64,000 bases of DNA from CAZWKQ01 sp964634005. GTDB lineage: Bacteria > Bacteroidota > Bacteroidia > Bacteroidales > JACABE01. Positions 1 through 8,977 of this stretch are shown here, piece by piece (position 1 is the stretch's first letter; the number at the start of each line of letters is the position of its first letter). Under the pieces are notes generated by a model. That model ran no database searches. It was not told the origin of the DNA and saw nothing but the letters and a program-made list of their open reading frames with translations. The stretch lies in NCBI GenBank assembly GCA_964634005.1, contig CAZWKQ010000013.1, forward strand, positions 1 to 64,000. Direction: 5' to 3'. A program made the position numbers and the translations under genes.

Positions 1-46
1 GTTTTCTAATGCGGATTTTGGTTATATTTTACCAACCATTTTTTGC
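1..46 (-). repeat. Dispersed intergenic repeat, copy A
   Basis: Positions 24-46 are an exact 23-base reverse complement of 30160-30182. The flank at 1-23 continues to match the other copy with scattered differences, so the similarity spans about 46 bases and may continue left of the window. It lies about 65 bases beyond the 3' end of mutS2. No open reading frame is associated with it. It could be a small mobile or palindromic intergenic element, or a conserved 3' processing site. Confidence 0.6.
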
Positions 47-112
47 CACTATACCGTTTTATTATCTAATTAAACTGATAATACAATGCATTTATAATCA
101 ACGAATTTGTAG

Positions 113-2539
113 CTATTTGGTATTTTGATATAAAGTTACAATAGTAATACCATCACCTCCCCTTTCAATGTGTTCGCTTTTAAATTCCTTAACTTCGGGT
201 ATTCCTTTTAAATAATCTCTTATTACCTCTCTCAAAATGCCGTTTCCTTTACCATGCAGTATTCTCAGCTCATAAATACTCAGTAAAAGAGCATCATCAA
301 TAAAATTACCCAATAAAATCAATGCTTCTTCAGCCCTCTTACCCCTTAGATCTATACTTGGATTGAAATTAGCAGCCTTTTCGTTAATATTCTCAATTAT
401 ATTCCTGAACTGACTTCTGTTTTTCTTAGTAATTGACTTTTTATATTCATCAACAGTTACTTTTTGAAGCTGACTTAAAGGAATGCTTACTTTTATTGAA
501 TTAGTCAAAATAGTAGCTTTATTATTTTTTACTGATTCGACTTCACCCGTAGTGTTTTGCCCTTTTATTTTAACATAATCGCCAATAAATATAGGCTCAT
601 TTACAACTTCTTCATTTATTGATTTTTCTGATTTTTTATTTTTAATATCAGTTTTTACGATTGCTTTCTTAACATTTTGAATTTTTTCACGGGCTTGCTT
701 AGTTACTTCCTTGTCGGCATTGCTTTCTTTAATCATCCTAACGGCATTCTCAATTACTTTGTTCGATTGATTAATCAGCTCAAGAGCTTCTTCTTTAGCC
801 TGTTTCAAAATATTTTTTTTATTTTTTTCGAGTTTTTCGTTAAGAAGAGTGTATTTATTTATAAGTTCCGATAGAAATTCATCTGCTACTTCGAGTTCTT
901 TTTGTTTTGACTTAATCTGTTCTTTATCAACTTCAAGCTGTTGCAATTGATGCTCAAAATCTAAAAGAGCTTTGTCAACCTTTTCTTTGGCTTTTATTAA
1001 AATAAACGGTTGAAGACCAATTTTTTCGGCAATTTCAAAAGCAAAAGAGCTGCCGGGTTTTCCAATTTTGAGCTTATAAAGCGGACTCATGGTATTTGTA
1101 TCAAAAAGCATACTTCCGTTTATAACACCATCAATTTTGCCCGCTAAAAGTTTAAGATTTGCATAGTGAGTTGTAACTATTCCCAATGATTTCCTGATGC
1201 TTAGCTCTTCAAGTACGCTTTCGGCAATAGCTCCGCCAAGATTTGGCTCTGTTCCGCTTCCAAACTCATCAATCAGGAACAACGTGTTTTCAGTAGCACT
1301 CGAAATCAGATTTTTCAAATTTATAAGATGAGAACTATAAGTACTCAAATCGTTTTCTATTGATTGCTCATCACCAATATCGATAAAAATATTTTTAAAA
1401 ATTCCTGCTTCTGATGTTTCGCGTAATGGCACAAGAATACCACATTGCAACATGTACTGAATTAGACCAACAGTTTTCAAACAAACCGATTTACCTCCTG
1501 CATTTGGTCCGGAAATAACAAGTATTCTTTGCTTATCATCAAGTTTTATATTAAGCGGAACAACTTGCTTTCCCTGACTTAAATGCGACAAATATAGCAC
1601 AGGATGAACTGCATCGTACCATTCAATTTGACTTTTTTCGGAAAGAACAGGTAAAACAGCTTTGATTTTTATTGCTACTTTGGCTTTAGCTCTAACAAAA
1701 TCGATATAGAATAAAAAATTATAAGCATCACACAAGCTATCGGTGTAAAAGCGTAAATAATCGGTAAAACTTGTCAGAATTTTAACTATTTCCTTTTTTT
1801 CTTCGCTTTCAAGTTCAATAATTTCGTTATTAATATCAAAAACTTCCTCAGGCTCAATATAAAATGTTTGTCCTGTTGACGAAACGTCGTGTACAAAACC
1901 TTTTATCTTACGCTTGTGCGTAGCTATAACAGGTATAACAACTCTGCCGTTTCTTATTGTCGAACTTATATCATCGGCAATCCAGCCTTCTTTTCTGGCA
2001 TTGTTTATAGTTTGATTGAGCTTTCTTTCGACAATATTTATTTTTTGATGCAATTGGCTTCTTATTTTCGATAGGCCGGGCGAAGCACTATCTCTTATTT
2101 CGCCTTTTTCATCAATAATTCTGTTTATATATTCAATTATACGTTCTTCAATAAAAATTTTTGATGAAAGCTTTGATAATTCTTTATATTGCTGAGTTTT
2201 TTCTTCAGGTTTGAAGAAGTCGGTAATTTTAATAATTGTATTTAAAGAATTTTTCAATAAAATCAGATTTTCCTGACTAATAAATGTCCCTTGGGTTTTA
2301 ATTCTGATTATCTCCTCTTTCAAATCGAAATAATCGCTTGAAGGGAAATTTTTGTCGAAAATCAATATTTTTCTTAACTCATCGGTCTGACATAAAAGTT
2401 CCTTAACAAATAAATAATCCGAAGAAAAACTGATATCTTCAACCAAAGCTTTAGCTGAATTGCTCAGGCATTCTTCTTTAATTAAATTTTTGATTATGTC
2501 GAAACCTATTTTACTTTCAAAATTCGTTTGGTTAATCAC
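113..2539 (-). CDS. mutS2: Endonuclease MutS2
   Basis: MutS2 is a MutS-family ATPase that acts in recombination control and, in several bacteria, in rescue of collided ribosomes rather than mismatch repair. The 808-residue length is usual for the family. There is no mismatch-binding domain I. A Walker A motif GPNAGGKS lies near residue 342, followed by a Walker B-like LFLIDEFGSGTEP. A long charged coiled coil spans about residues 520-640. A C-terminal Smr nuclease domain starts near residue 728 with IDLRGKRAEEAL and contains the LRILHGKGNG motif. It is last in a minus-strand set with gmk and an unknown gene, starting 30 bases after gmk ends. Confidence 0.95.
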   Translation of the reverse strand: MINQTNFESKIGFDIIKNLIKEECLSNSAKALVEDISFSSDYLFVKELLCQTDELRKILIFDKNFPSSDYFDLKEEIIRIKTQGTFISQENLILLKNSLNTIIKITDFFKPEEKTQQYKELSKLSSKIFIEERIIEYINRIIDEKGEIRDSASPGLSKIRSQLHQKINIVERKLNQTINNARKEGWIADDISSTIRNGRVVIPVIATHKRKIKGFVHDVSSTGQTFYIEPEEVFDINNEIIELESEEKKEIVKILTSFTDYLRFYTDSLCDAYNFLFYIDFVRAKAKVAIKIKAVLPVLSEKSQIEWYDAVHPVLYLSHLSQGKQVVPLNIKLDDKQRILVISGPNAGGKSVCLKTVGLIQYMLQCGILVPLRETSEAGIFKNIFIDIGDEQSIENDLSTYSSHLINLKNLISSATENTLFLIDEFGSGTEPNLGGAIAESVLEELSIRKSLGIVTTHYANLKLLAGKIDGVINGSMLFDTNTMSPLYKLKIGKPGSSFAFEIAEKIGLQPFILIKAKEKVDKALLDFEHQLQQLEVDKEQIKSKQKELEVADEFLSELINKYTLLNEKLEKNKKNILKQAKEEALELINQSNKVIENAVRMIKESNADKEVTKQAREKIQNVKKAIVKTDIKNKKSEKSINEEVVNEPIFIGDYVKIKGQNTTGEVESVKNNKATILTNSIKVSIPLSQLQKVTVDEYKKSITKKNRSQFRNIIENINEKAANFNPSIDLRGKRAEEALILLGNFIDDALLLSIYELRILHGKGNGILREVIRDYLKGIPEVKEFKSEHIERGGDGITIVTLYQNTK

Positions 2540-2569
2540 TTTTAAAATTTAAAGTATCACTTGGACGGA

Positions 2570-3139
2570 TTATTTTAAAAAATTTTGTATTAATTTATCA
2601 GCATTATCAACGGCTGTTTCAATATTGTCGTTTAAAATAATTTCATCGAATTTGTCGGCAAATTCCATTTCCCATTGGGCTTTGGCAATTCTCTTCTCCA
2701 AACTCGATTTACTTTCGGTACTTCTCAACATTAAACGATTTCTGAGTTCATCAATAGAGGGAGGTTTAACAAAAATTGCCAGAGTTTGTTGAGGATACAT
2801 TTTTTTTATGTTTAAGCCGCCAACTACATCAACATCGAAAACAACATGGTGATTATTATTCCATATCCTATAAAGCTCAGTTTTAAGAGTACCATAAAAC
2901 TGATTTTCATAAACTTCTTGCCATTCAACAAACTCGTTGTTTTTAATTTTTTGTTTAAAATCATCAGAAGTAAGAAAATAATAGTCTTTTCCTTCCTTTT
3001 CATTTTGCCTTATATTTCTGCTTGTAGCAGATATAGAAAATTCAAGTTCGGGATGCCTTTGGAGTATTTGTTTTACTATTGTAGTTTTACCGGAACCGGA
3101 AGGTGCAGAGAAAACAATTAATTTCCCATTGTTAATCAT
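2570..3139 (-). CDS. gmk: Guanylate kinase
   Basis: It phosphorylates GMP or dGMP to the diphosphate with ATP in the cytoplasm. From the chosen ATG the protein has 189 residues, typical for Gmk, and begins MINNGKLIVFSAPSGSGKTT, with the P-loop at residues 11-20. The GMP-binding region (SATSRNIRQNEKEGKDYYF) and the EWQEVYENQFYGT segment are intact. A longer reading from 3202 adds 21 residues with no family support. The chosen ATG overlaps the stop of the upstream gene as ATGA, which implies translational coupling and decides the start. Confidence 0.95.
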   Translation of the reverse strand: MINNGKLIVFSAPSGSGKTTIVKQILQRHPELEFSISATSRNIRQNEKEGKDYYFLTSDDFKQKIKNNEFVEWQEVYENQFYGTLKTELYRIWNNNHHVVFDVDVVGGLNIKKMYPQQTLAIFVKPPSIDELRNRLMLRSTESKSSLEKRIAKAQWEMEFADKFDEIILNDNIETAVDNADKLIQNFLK

Positions 3140-3969
3140 TTTAAAAATTTCCTTTCTACAAAATCCTTTAATGTTAAATAAGCTACCATTTCTTCTTCCC
3201 AATTATACTTATCTGCCATGGCATTTAATATCTTTAAAGCATCATCATGCGAGGTGCAATTATTTATAGAAATAATTGTTTCATTATACTCTTTCATATT
3301 GCCTTTAAACAACTCATTGATAAACAGAAACTTTTCGTTTATTCCAATTGCAGTTTTCAGGTCTTTTATTGGATTTTGTTGCAATCGGTGCCCTATACTT
3401 TTTTCGGGCTTGGTTTTCTGTATCTTATCATTAATAGACTTTGTTTCCGATTTATACTTATCTGCTATAGTTTGCTGAGATGTACCAAACAAATCGGCAA
3501 CAACATGAGGCTTTTTGGCAGAAGTCTTAGGATTTGGTTCACTTTCCTGAATTTCGACAACCTTTTCCTGTACTACTGCCTTTGGCTCCGGAGTGAAGAT
3601 GACTTCAATTTCGTTTTGAGTAGTATCTTCCTGATTATTATTCTCCACTACCTTACTATCCTGAGTTTCCATTACTTTATCAGTAGTGGTACTATTGTCG
3701 TTTACAACAATAAGCGGTTGTTTCTCGGCTTCTAATATTTCTTTTACTAATTGAGGAGTTTCTTCTTTGTTTTCAGTTTTATTCTCAATAATTGTATTTA
3801 CCTTTTGTAATTCGAGCATTAGCTCATACAATTTCTGAATATTTTTTTTTAGTAAATCTATCTCGATTTGAGGAATAAGTCCTTGATTTTGCTTTAGGTA
3901 CGAAAACTGTTCAGTAATTAATTCTAATTGTCTTGAAATTTTTTCTTTAGATAATTCTCTGTCCATCAT
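3136..3969 (-). CDS. Bacteroidota conserved protein of unknown function, coiled-coil N-terminus
   Basis: I do not recognise a characterised family. The 277-residue protein has no signal peptide. Residues 1-75 look helical and coiled-coil. Residues 80-190 are low-complexity, rich in Glu, Val, Thr and Lys. The conserved-looking part is the last 80 residues: a helical block beginning IKDLKTAIGINEKFLFINEL and ending in a run of hydrophobic and charged residues. Proteins with this C-terminal block are common in Bacteroidota. Its stop overlaps the gmk start by ATGA, so the two are co-translated. A role linked to gmk is only an inference from this coupling. Confidence 0.75.
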   Translation of the reverse strand: MMDRELSKEKISRQLELITEQFSYLKQNQGLIPQIEIDLLKKNIQKLYELMLELQKVNTIIENKTENKEETPQLVKEILEAEKQPLIVVNDNSTTTDKVMETQDSKVVENNNQEDTTQNEIEVIFTPEPKAVVQEKVVEIQESEPNPKTSAKKPHVVADLFGTSQQTIADKYKSETKSINDKIQKTKPEKSIGHRLQQNPIKDLKTAIGINEKFLFINELFKGNMKEYNETIISINNCTSHDDALKILNAMADKYNWEEEMVAYLTLKDFVERKFLK

Positions 3970-4036
3970 TTTACATTATTGATTATTTCAATTTTAAAAA
4001 TTACTTTTTTTAACAATTTAAGTTTAAAAAAATGTG

Positions 4037-4044
4037 TAGGTTTG
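4037..4044 (+). promoter_or_regulatory. Candidate -7 box for tdk
   Basis: TAGGTTTG fits the Bacteroidota TAnnTTTG element and lies 81 bases before the thymidine kinase ATG. No clear TTTG -33 element is visible about 19 bases upstream. Confidence 0.4.
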
Positions 4045-4125
4045 CCATTAGAAATTTGCGATAAAATTAGTAATATTTTTTACAGTAAAATTAATATTAT
4101 CAAATAAAATAAAATTTTTGCTTTA

Positions 4126-4698
4126 ATGATTTTCGAGAACATAAAAATTAACAAAGGCAGCATAGAAGTTATATGTGGGTCGATGTTTTCAGGTAAAACA
4201 GAAGAACTCATCAGAAGGTTAAACAGGGCAAAAATAGCTAAACAGAGGGTCGAAATATTTAAACCGTCGGTTGATAAAAGATACGATGACATAAATGTTG
4301 TATCACATAACGAAAATTCTATTCAATCGACACCTGTTGAAACTGCCTCGCAAATATTGTTATACATTGAAGATGTGGATGTTGTCGGTATTGACGAAGC
4401 TCAGTTTTTCGACAATGAATTATATAATGTTTGTAATCAGCTTGCAAATAGAGGAATAAGGGTAATAGTAGCAGGGTTGGATATGGATTATTTAGGTAAT
4501 CCTTTCGGTCCTATCCCACAAATAATGGCAATAGCAGATGATGTTACAAAAGTTCATGCAATATGTATGCAATGTGGGAATTTAGCTCAGTTTTCGCACC
4601 GAAAAGTCAAAAACGACAAACTGTTTATGCTAGGCGAAACCGATACTTATGAACCTCTCTGTCGAAGATGTTATAATGAATTAAAAGATAAAGTTTAA
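4126..4698 (+). CDS. tdk: Thymidine kinase (type II)
   Basis: It salvages thymidine (and deoxyuridine) to the monophosphate using ATP. The 190-residue length fits the compact, tetrameric TK1-like family. The P-loop GSMFSGKT is at residues 18-25. The Walker B-type segment VGIDEAQFF follows, and the lasso-like region near residues 165-180 has the zinc-binding cysteine pairs CMQCG and CRRC. It is a single gene between divergent neighbours, with its own probable promoter. Together with the dCMP deaminase at about 44 kb it contributes to dTTP supply. Confidence 0.95.
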   Translation: MIFENIKINKGSIEVICGSMFSGKTEELIRRLNRAKIAKQRVEIFKPSVDKRYDDINVVSHNENSIQSTPVETASQILLYIEDVDVVGIDEAQFFDNELYNVCNQLANRGIRVIVAGLDMDYLGNPFGPIPQIMAIADDVTKVHAICMQCGNLAQFSHRKVKNDKLFMLGETDTYEPLCRRCYNELKDKV

Positions 4699-4736
4699 TT
4701 TTTTCATTAATTCATTTTAAATAAAATTAAAATACT

Positions 4737-4744
4737 TATTTTTG
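4737..4744 (+). promoter_or_regulatory. Candidate -7 box for the atp operon
   Basis: TATTTTTG matches TAnnTTTG, 88 bases before the atpB ATG and just after the tdk stop. No -33 TTTG is obvious. It implies a leader of roughly 80 bases. Confidence 0.45.
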
Positions 4745-4831
4745 CCTTCGTTTTTTAACCAAACTCATTTTTGTTTGTTTAAAAATAGATTTGTTCATTT
4801 TAAACTATTTACACATAACAGATAATATAAA

Positions 4832-5923
4832 ATGACTATACATCGCAAACTTCTATCTATCATAATATTAACTCTGTTCTTTATTTCAGCTTCGTTTTCT
4901 GAAAGTAAAGGAGCCGAAAATAAAGAAAAATTCAATGCAGGTGAAATGATAGTCGAACATATAACAGATTCGTACGAATGGCATATTATGACTATTAATC
5001 ATCACCACATTTCAATACCTTTACCTGTAATACTGATAAAAGACGGTCAATTATCAGCTTTCTGTTCTTCGAAGTTTCATCACGGAGAATCGGAATATAA
5101 AGGATTTTATATTGCCAAAGAAGGGAAGAATAAAGGGAAAATAGTTTTTAAATCTACAGAAAAAGACGGTTCAGTTATCGAAAGCCGACCAATAGATTTA
5201 TCGATTTCAAAAACAGTTTTCTCGCTTTTCATAAGCATTTTGATAATATCTTTAATTTTTATATCAATTTCAATGTCTTATAAAAAGAGAGGTGTTCGTG
5301 CTCCCAAAGGATTACAATCTTTATTGGAACCGATAATAATTTTTGTAAGAGATGATATAGCAAAATCGTCAATCGGAGAAAAAAAATACAGTAAATACTT
5401 ACCTTTTTTGCTAACTGTGTTTTTCTTTATTTTTATAAATAATTTATTGGGATTAATTCCGTTTTTCCCCGGAGGGGTTAATTTAACAGGAAACATTGCA
5501 ATAACATTGACATTAGCATTATTTACATTTTTAATAACGACCTTAAGCGGGAACAGATCATACTGGCAACATATAGTAAATGCTCCGGGTGTTCCGTGGT
5601 GGCTTAAAATACCTGTTCCATTAATGCCGGTAGTAGAGTTAGTAGGAGTATTTACTAAGCCGTTTGTATTGATGGTCCGTCTTTTTGCAAACATAACCGC
5701 CGGACATATTATTGCTCTTGGTTTTATAAGCCTTATTTTTATTTTTGGCGAAATGAAACCTGCACTTGGTTACGGAGTTTCGGTAATATCAGTGGTTTTC
5801 TACGTATTTATGGGATTGCTCGAACTACTTGTAGCATTTATCCAAGCTTACGTATTTACATTATTATCAGCATTGTATTTTGGTATGGCTATAGAAGAAC
5901 ATCATCATGAATTTGAACATTAA
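4832..5923 (+). CDS. atpB: F1Fo ATP synthase subunit a
   Basis: This is the membrane stator subunit that forms the proton half-channels next to the c-ring. At 363 residues it is about 90 longer than the E. coli protein. The extra N-terminus begins with a signal-like hydrophobic stretch (residues 7-25) and carries a histidine-rich periplasmic segment (HHHISIPLPV). About five to six transmembrane segments follow from residue 130. The essential Arg is in VRLFANITAGHI. The C-terminus ends in a His/Glu-rich tail. The N-terminal extension is common in Bacteroidota. It is first of the cluster atpB-E-F-H-A-G, and no atpI-like gene precedes it in the window. Confidence 0.95.
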   Translation: MTIHRKLLSIIILTLFFISASFSESKGAENKEKFNAGEMIVEHITDSYEWHIMTINHHHISIPLPVILIKDGQLSAFCSSKFHHGESEYKGFYIAKEGKNKGKIVFKSTEKDGSVIESRPIDLSISKTVFSLFISILIISLIFISISMSYKKRGVRAPKGLQSLLEPIIIFVRDDIAKSSIGEKKYSKYLPFLLTVFFFIFINNLLGLIPFFPGGVNLTGNIAITLTLALFTFLITTLSGNRSYWQHIVNAPGVPWWLKIPVPLMPVVELVGVFTKPFVLMVRLFANITAGHIIALGFISLIFIFGEMKPALGYGVSVISVVFYVFMGLLELLVAFIQAYVFTLLSALYFGMAIEEHHHEFEH

Positions 5924-5960
5924 TAAAATTATTTTCTAACACTATAAATTAATCAAAATT

Positions 5961-6221
5961 ATGTCAATTTTAACAGTTTTATTACAAGCAGCAGCCGATT
6001 TAGCCCCAATTGCAAAAATGGGAGCCGGATTAGGTGCAGGTATTGCAGCTATTGGAGCCGGTTTAGGAATTGGAAACATTGGTAAAAGTGCTTTAGAATC
6101 TATTGCACGTCAACCTGAGTCAGTTGGTGATATACGCTCCAACATGATTGTTTCTGCAGCTCTTATAGAAGGTGTTGCCTTCTTTGCAATAGTTGTATGT
6201 TTACTTATCGTTTTTATGTAA
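5961..6221 (+). CDS. atpE: F1Fo ATP synthase subunit c
   Basis: This 86-residue proteolipid forms the rotor ring, with two transmembrane helices joined by the polar loop ARQPE. The ion-carrying carboxylate is Glu70 in ALIEGVAF. The first helix is Gly-rich (GAGLGAGIAAIGAGLGIG) and lacks the Gln that sodium-binding rings carry. The residue after Glu70 is Gly rather than Ser or Thr. Both points favour protons as the coupling ion. A strong hairpin follows its stop codon and may protect the atpE message, which must be translated in excess. Confidence 0.95.
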   Translation: MSILTVLLQAAADLAPIAKMGAGLGAGIAAIGAGLGIGNIGKSALESIARQPESVGDIRSNMIVSAALIEGVAFFAIVVCLLIVFM

Positions 6222-6229
6222 AATTAACT

Positions 6230-6260
6230 TCAGTGGTGTTACGTTTGGTAACACCACTGA
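6230..6260 (+). promoter_or_regulatory. Intercistronic hairpin between atpE and atpF
   Basis: A perfect 13-bp inverted repeat (6230-6242 with 6248-6260) encloses the 5-base loop GTTTG. It begins 8 bases after the atpE stop and ends 35 bases before the atpF ATG. Only four T residues follow, then G, so it is a poor intrinsic terminator. It fits an RNA-stability or partial-attenuation element that raises atpE expression relative to the downstream genes. Confidence 0.7.
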
Positions 6261-6295
6261 TTTTGTATTAAAAAAAATTAAATAAATTATAAATT

Positions 6296-6790
6296 ATGAG
6301 TTTAGTAACACCCGACATAGGATTGATTTTCTGGATGACCTTATCCTTTTCGATATTACTATTTATATTGGGTAAATTTGCATGGAAACCAATTCTTAAA
6401 ACTCTTAAAGACAGAGAAGATGCTATTGAAGAATCATTAAATCAAGCTGAAAAAGCAAGAGAAGAGATGAAGCAACTAAAGGCTCACAACGAAGAATTGC
6501 TCCAACAGGCAAAAGAAGAAAGGGATGCTATACTGAAAGAAGCAAGAATTATAAGAGACAATATTATAGAAGAATCAAGAACTAAGGCAAATCAGGAATA
6601 CAACAGAATTATCGAATCAGCAAAAGAAAGTATTCATTACGAAAAAATGGCTGCCATCACTGAACTCAAAAATCAAATAGCTACTCTATCGATTGATATT
6701 GCCGAAAAAATCTTGAAAGAGCAACTTTCTGATGTTGAAAATCAGAAAAAACACATAGATAAAATGATGGATAATATTAATTTCAACTAG
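6296..6790 (+). CDS. atpF: F1Fo ATP synthase subunit b
   Basis: This is the peripheral-stalk subunit. The 164-residue protein has one N-terminal transmembrane helix (residues 9-27, IGLIFWMTLSFSILLFILGK). A long charged helix rich in Glu, Lys and Ala then forms the coiled-coil stalk. The C-terminus (IADKILKEQL-like) binds delta and alpha. Length and layout are normal. It sits between the atpE hairpin and atpH, with 15 bases to the next start. Confidence 0.95.
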   Translation: MSLVTPDIGLIFWMTLSFSILLFILGKFAWKPILKTLKDREDAIEESLNQAEKAREEMKQLKAHNEELLQQAKEERDAILKEARIIRDNIIEESRTKANQEYNRIIESAKESIHYEKMAAITELKNQIATLSIDIAEKILKEQLSDVENQKKHIDKMMDNINFN

Positions 6791-6805
6791 TTCAAATCAT
6801 AAATA

Positions 6806-7363
6806 ATGAGCGAAAGCAGAATTCACAGCAGATATGCAAAAGCACTTTTTGATTTAGCTGAAGAAAAGCAGATACAAGATCTTGTATTTGCCGATATGGA
6901 ATTAATTGAAAAGGTGTGTGTTCAAAACAAAGATTTTAATGCACTTCTTTCAAGTCCAATTATTGAAACTCAGAAAAAAAAGGCAATTTTCAACGAAATT
7001 TTTGCTAAACATATTCAACCTCTGTCGATTTCGTTTCTTTATCAGCTAATAAAAAAGAAAAGGGAGAATTTAATTAGAGGAATTTCGGCTTCATACATAA
7101 ACAGATATAAAGAATCGAAAGGTATTCTTACTGCAAAAATTCAAACCGCGCATAAATTTGATTCTGAATATTTGAAACAATTGACCGATATACTTGAAAA
7201 ACAAACCGGAAAAAAAATCGAAATAATTCAGGAAATTAAACCTGAATTAGTGGGAGGATTCATAATAACTATTGATGATAAACAATTGGATAAAAGCATA
7301 TTAAATAAGCTTCAAAGATTAAGAAAAGAATTTAACGGAAATATTTACGAAAAAGGATTTTAA
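6806..7363 (+). CDS. atpH: F1Fo ATP synthase subunit delta
   Basis: It links the b-dimer stalk to the top of the alpha/beta hexamer. The 185-residue protein has the N-terminal helical bundle beginning SRIHSRYAKALFDLAEEK, with the family SRYAKAL motif. The C-terminal domain carries the family signature region near residues 150-170 (KPELVGGFIITIDDKQLDKS, with the GG-F core). It lies 12 bases before atpA. Confidence 0.93.
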   Translation: MSESRIHSRYAKALFDLAEEKQIQDLVFADMELIEKVCVQNKDFNALLSSPIIETQKKKAIFNEIFAKHIQPLSISFLYQLIKKKRENLIRGISASYINRYKESKGILTAKIQTAHKFDSEYLKQLTDILEKQTGKKIEIIQEIKPELVGGFIITIDDKQLDKSILNKLQRLRKEFNGNIYEKGF

Positions 7364-7375
7364 AAATAATTACTT

Positions 7376-8959
7376 ATGGCAGAAATAAAACCCGCTGAAG
7401 TATCGGCTATATTAAGGCAACAGTTGGCTGGATTTCAACTGGAATCGGAACTGGAAGAGGTTGGTACTATATTGCAAGTCGGCGACGGCATAGCACGCGT
7501 TTATGGTCTTACTAATGCTCAATCGGGCGAATTAGTTGAATTTGTCAAAACCGGTGTTAAGGGTATAGTTTTAAACCTTGAAGAAGACAATGTCGGTATT
7601 GTTCTATTGGGTGACTCTCACGAACTAAAAGAGGGTGACACTGTTAAAAGAACTAATAAAATTGCCTCAATAAATGTTGGCGAAGGAATGTTGGGAAGGG
7701 TTATTAATACCATTGGAGAACCTATAGACGGAAAAGGTCCCATTACCGGTGAAACCTACGAGATGCCATTGGAAAGGAAAGCTCCCGGCGTTATATATCG
7801 TCGCCCTGTTAATGAGCCATTACAAACAGGTATTAAGGCTATAGATGCAATGATTCCAATAGGCAGAGGCCAGCGTGAATTGATTATTGGTGACAGACAA
7901 ACAGGAAAATCAGCTATTGCTATTGACACAATTATAAATCAAAAAGAGTTTTACGACAAAGGCGAACCGGTTTACTGCATTTATGTTGCATGTGGGCAGA
8001 AAGGTTCTACCATAGCAAATATTGTAAAAACATTGGAAGACAAAGGAGCATTGAGCTATACTGTTGTTGTAGCTGCTACAGCTTCCGACCCTGCTGCCAT
8101 GCAGTTCTATGCACCATTCACAGGTGCCGCTATAGGAGAGTTTTTCAGAGATACAGGACGTCCTGCATTAGTAGTTTACGATGATTTATCAAAACAAGCT
8201 GTTGCATACCGCGAAGTTTCACTATTATTGCGTCGCCCACCGGGTCGTGAAGCTTATCCCGGAGATGTTTTCTATCTGCATTCACGACTTCTCGAAAGAG
8301 CAGCAAAAATCATACAATCGGACGAAATTGCCAGAAAAATGAATAACTTGCCTGAATCTATTAAACATATGGTAAAAGGCGGTGGTTCATTAACTGCATT
8401 ACCAATTATAGAAACTCAGGCGGGAGACGTTTCGGCTTATATCCCTACAAACGTTATTTCAATAACCGACGGGCAGATTTTCCTTGAAACAAACCTGTTC
8501 AACTCGGGAATAAGACCTGCAATCAACGTGGGAATTTCAGTTTCGCGTGTTGGAGGAAATGCACAAATAAAATCAATGAAAAAAGTTGCCGGAACATTAA
8601 AAATTGACCAAGCTCAGTTCCGCGAACTCGAAGCATTCGCAAAATTCGGCTCTGACCTCGATGCTGCTACAAAAGCAGTATTGGATAAAGGTTCAAGAAA
8701 TGTTGAAATACTAAAACAACCTCAATATTCCCCAATGAAAGTTGAAGAACAAATAGCAATTATTTTTTGCGGAACAAGAGGTTTGCTTCAAAAAATTCCT
8801 GTTAGAAGAGTAAGAGATTTTGAACTCGAATACCTGCACCAAATGCAAGTATCAGCCAAATCAACTCTCGAATCATTGAAAAGCGGAAACCTCACTGACG
8901 ATGATATCAAAGTGATGGAAGAATTGGCAAAAAGTATATCCAAAAAATACGAAAACTAA
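7376..8959 (+). CDS. atpA: F1Fo ATP synthase subunit alpha
   Basis: This is the non-catalytic nucleotide-binding subunit of F1. At 527 residues it is normal to slightly long. The Walker A motif GDRQTGKSA is near residue 171. The Walker B-like stretch ALVVYDDLSKQAVAYRE and the adenine-contact region around SLLLRRPPGREAYPGD are present, as is the family signature with PAINVGISVSRVGG. It is followed 18 bases later by atpG. The beta subunit does not follow anywhere in the window. Confidence 0.97.
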   Translation: MAEIKPAEVSAILRQQLAGFQLESELEEVGTILQVGDGIARVYGLTNAQSGELVEFVKTGVKGIVLNLEEDNVGIVLLGDSHELKEGDTVKRTNKIASINVGEGMLGRVINTIGEPIDGKGPITGETYEMPLERKAPGVIYRRPVNEPLQTGIKAIDAMIPIGRGQRELIIGDRQTGKSAIAIDTIINQKEFYDKGEPVYCIYVACGQKGSTIANIVKTLEDKGALSYTVVVAATASDPAAMQFYAPFTGAAIGEFFRDTGRPALVVYDDLSKQAVAYREVSLLLRRPPGREAYPGDVFYLHSRLLERAAKIIQSDEIARKMNNLPESIKHMVKGGGSLTALPIIETQAGDVSAYIPTNVISITDGQIFLETNLFNSGIRPAINVGISVSRVGGNAQIKSMKKVAGTLKIDQAQFRELEAFAKFGSDLDAATKAVLDKGSRNVEILKQPQYSPMKVEEQIAIIFCGTRGLLQKIPVRRVRDFELEYLHQMQVSAKSTLESLKSGNLTDDDIKVMEELAKSISKKYEN

Positions 8960-8977
8960 TTTTTAAATAATTTCAAT

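Noticed and set aside
3218..3735. Overlapping plus-strand reading frames up to 162 codons
   Set aside because: They lie opposite the unknown protein upstream of gmk, are composed of Phe/Leu/Ile-rich frame-shadow sequence, and lack start signals.
5278..5694. 138-codon minus-strand reading frame opposite atpB
   Set aside because: It is fully inside atpB, and its sequence is a frame shadow of the conserved subunit a gene.
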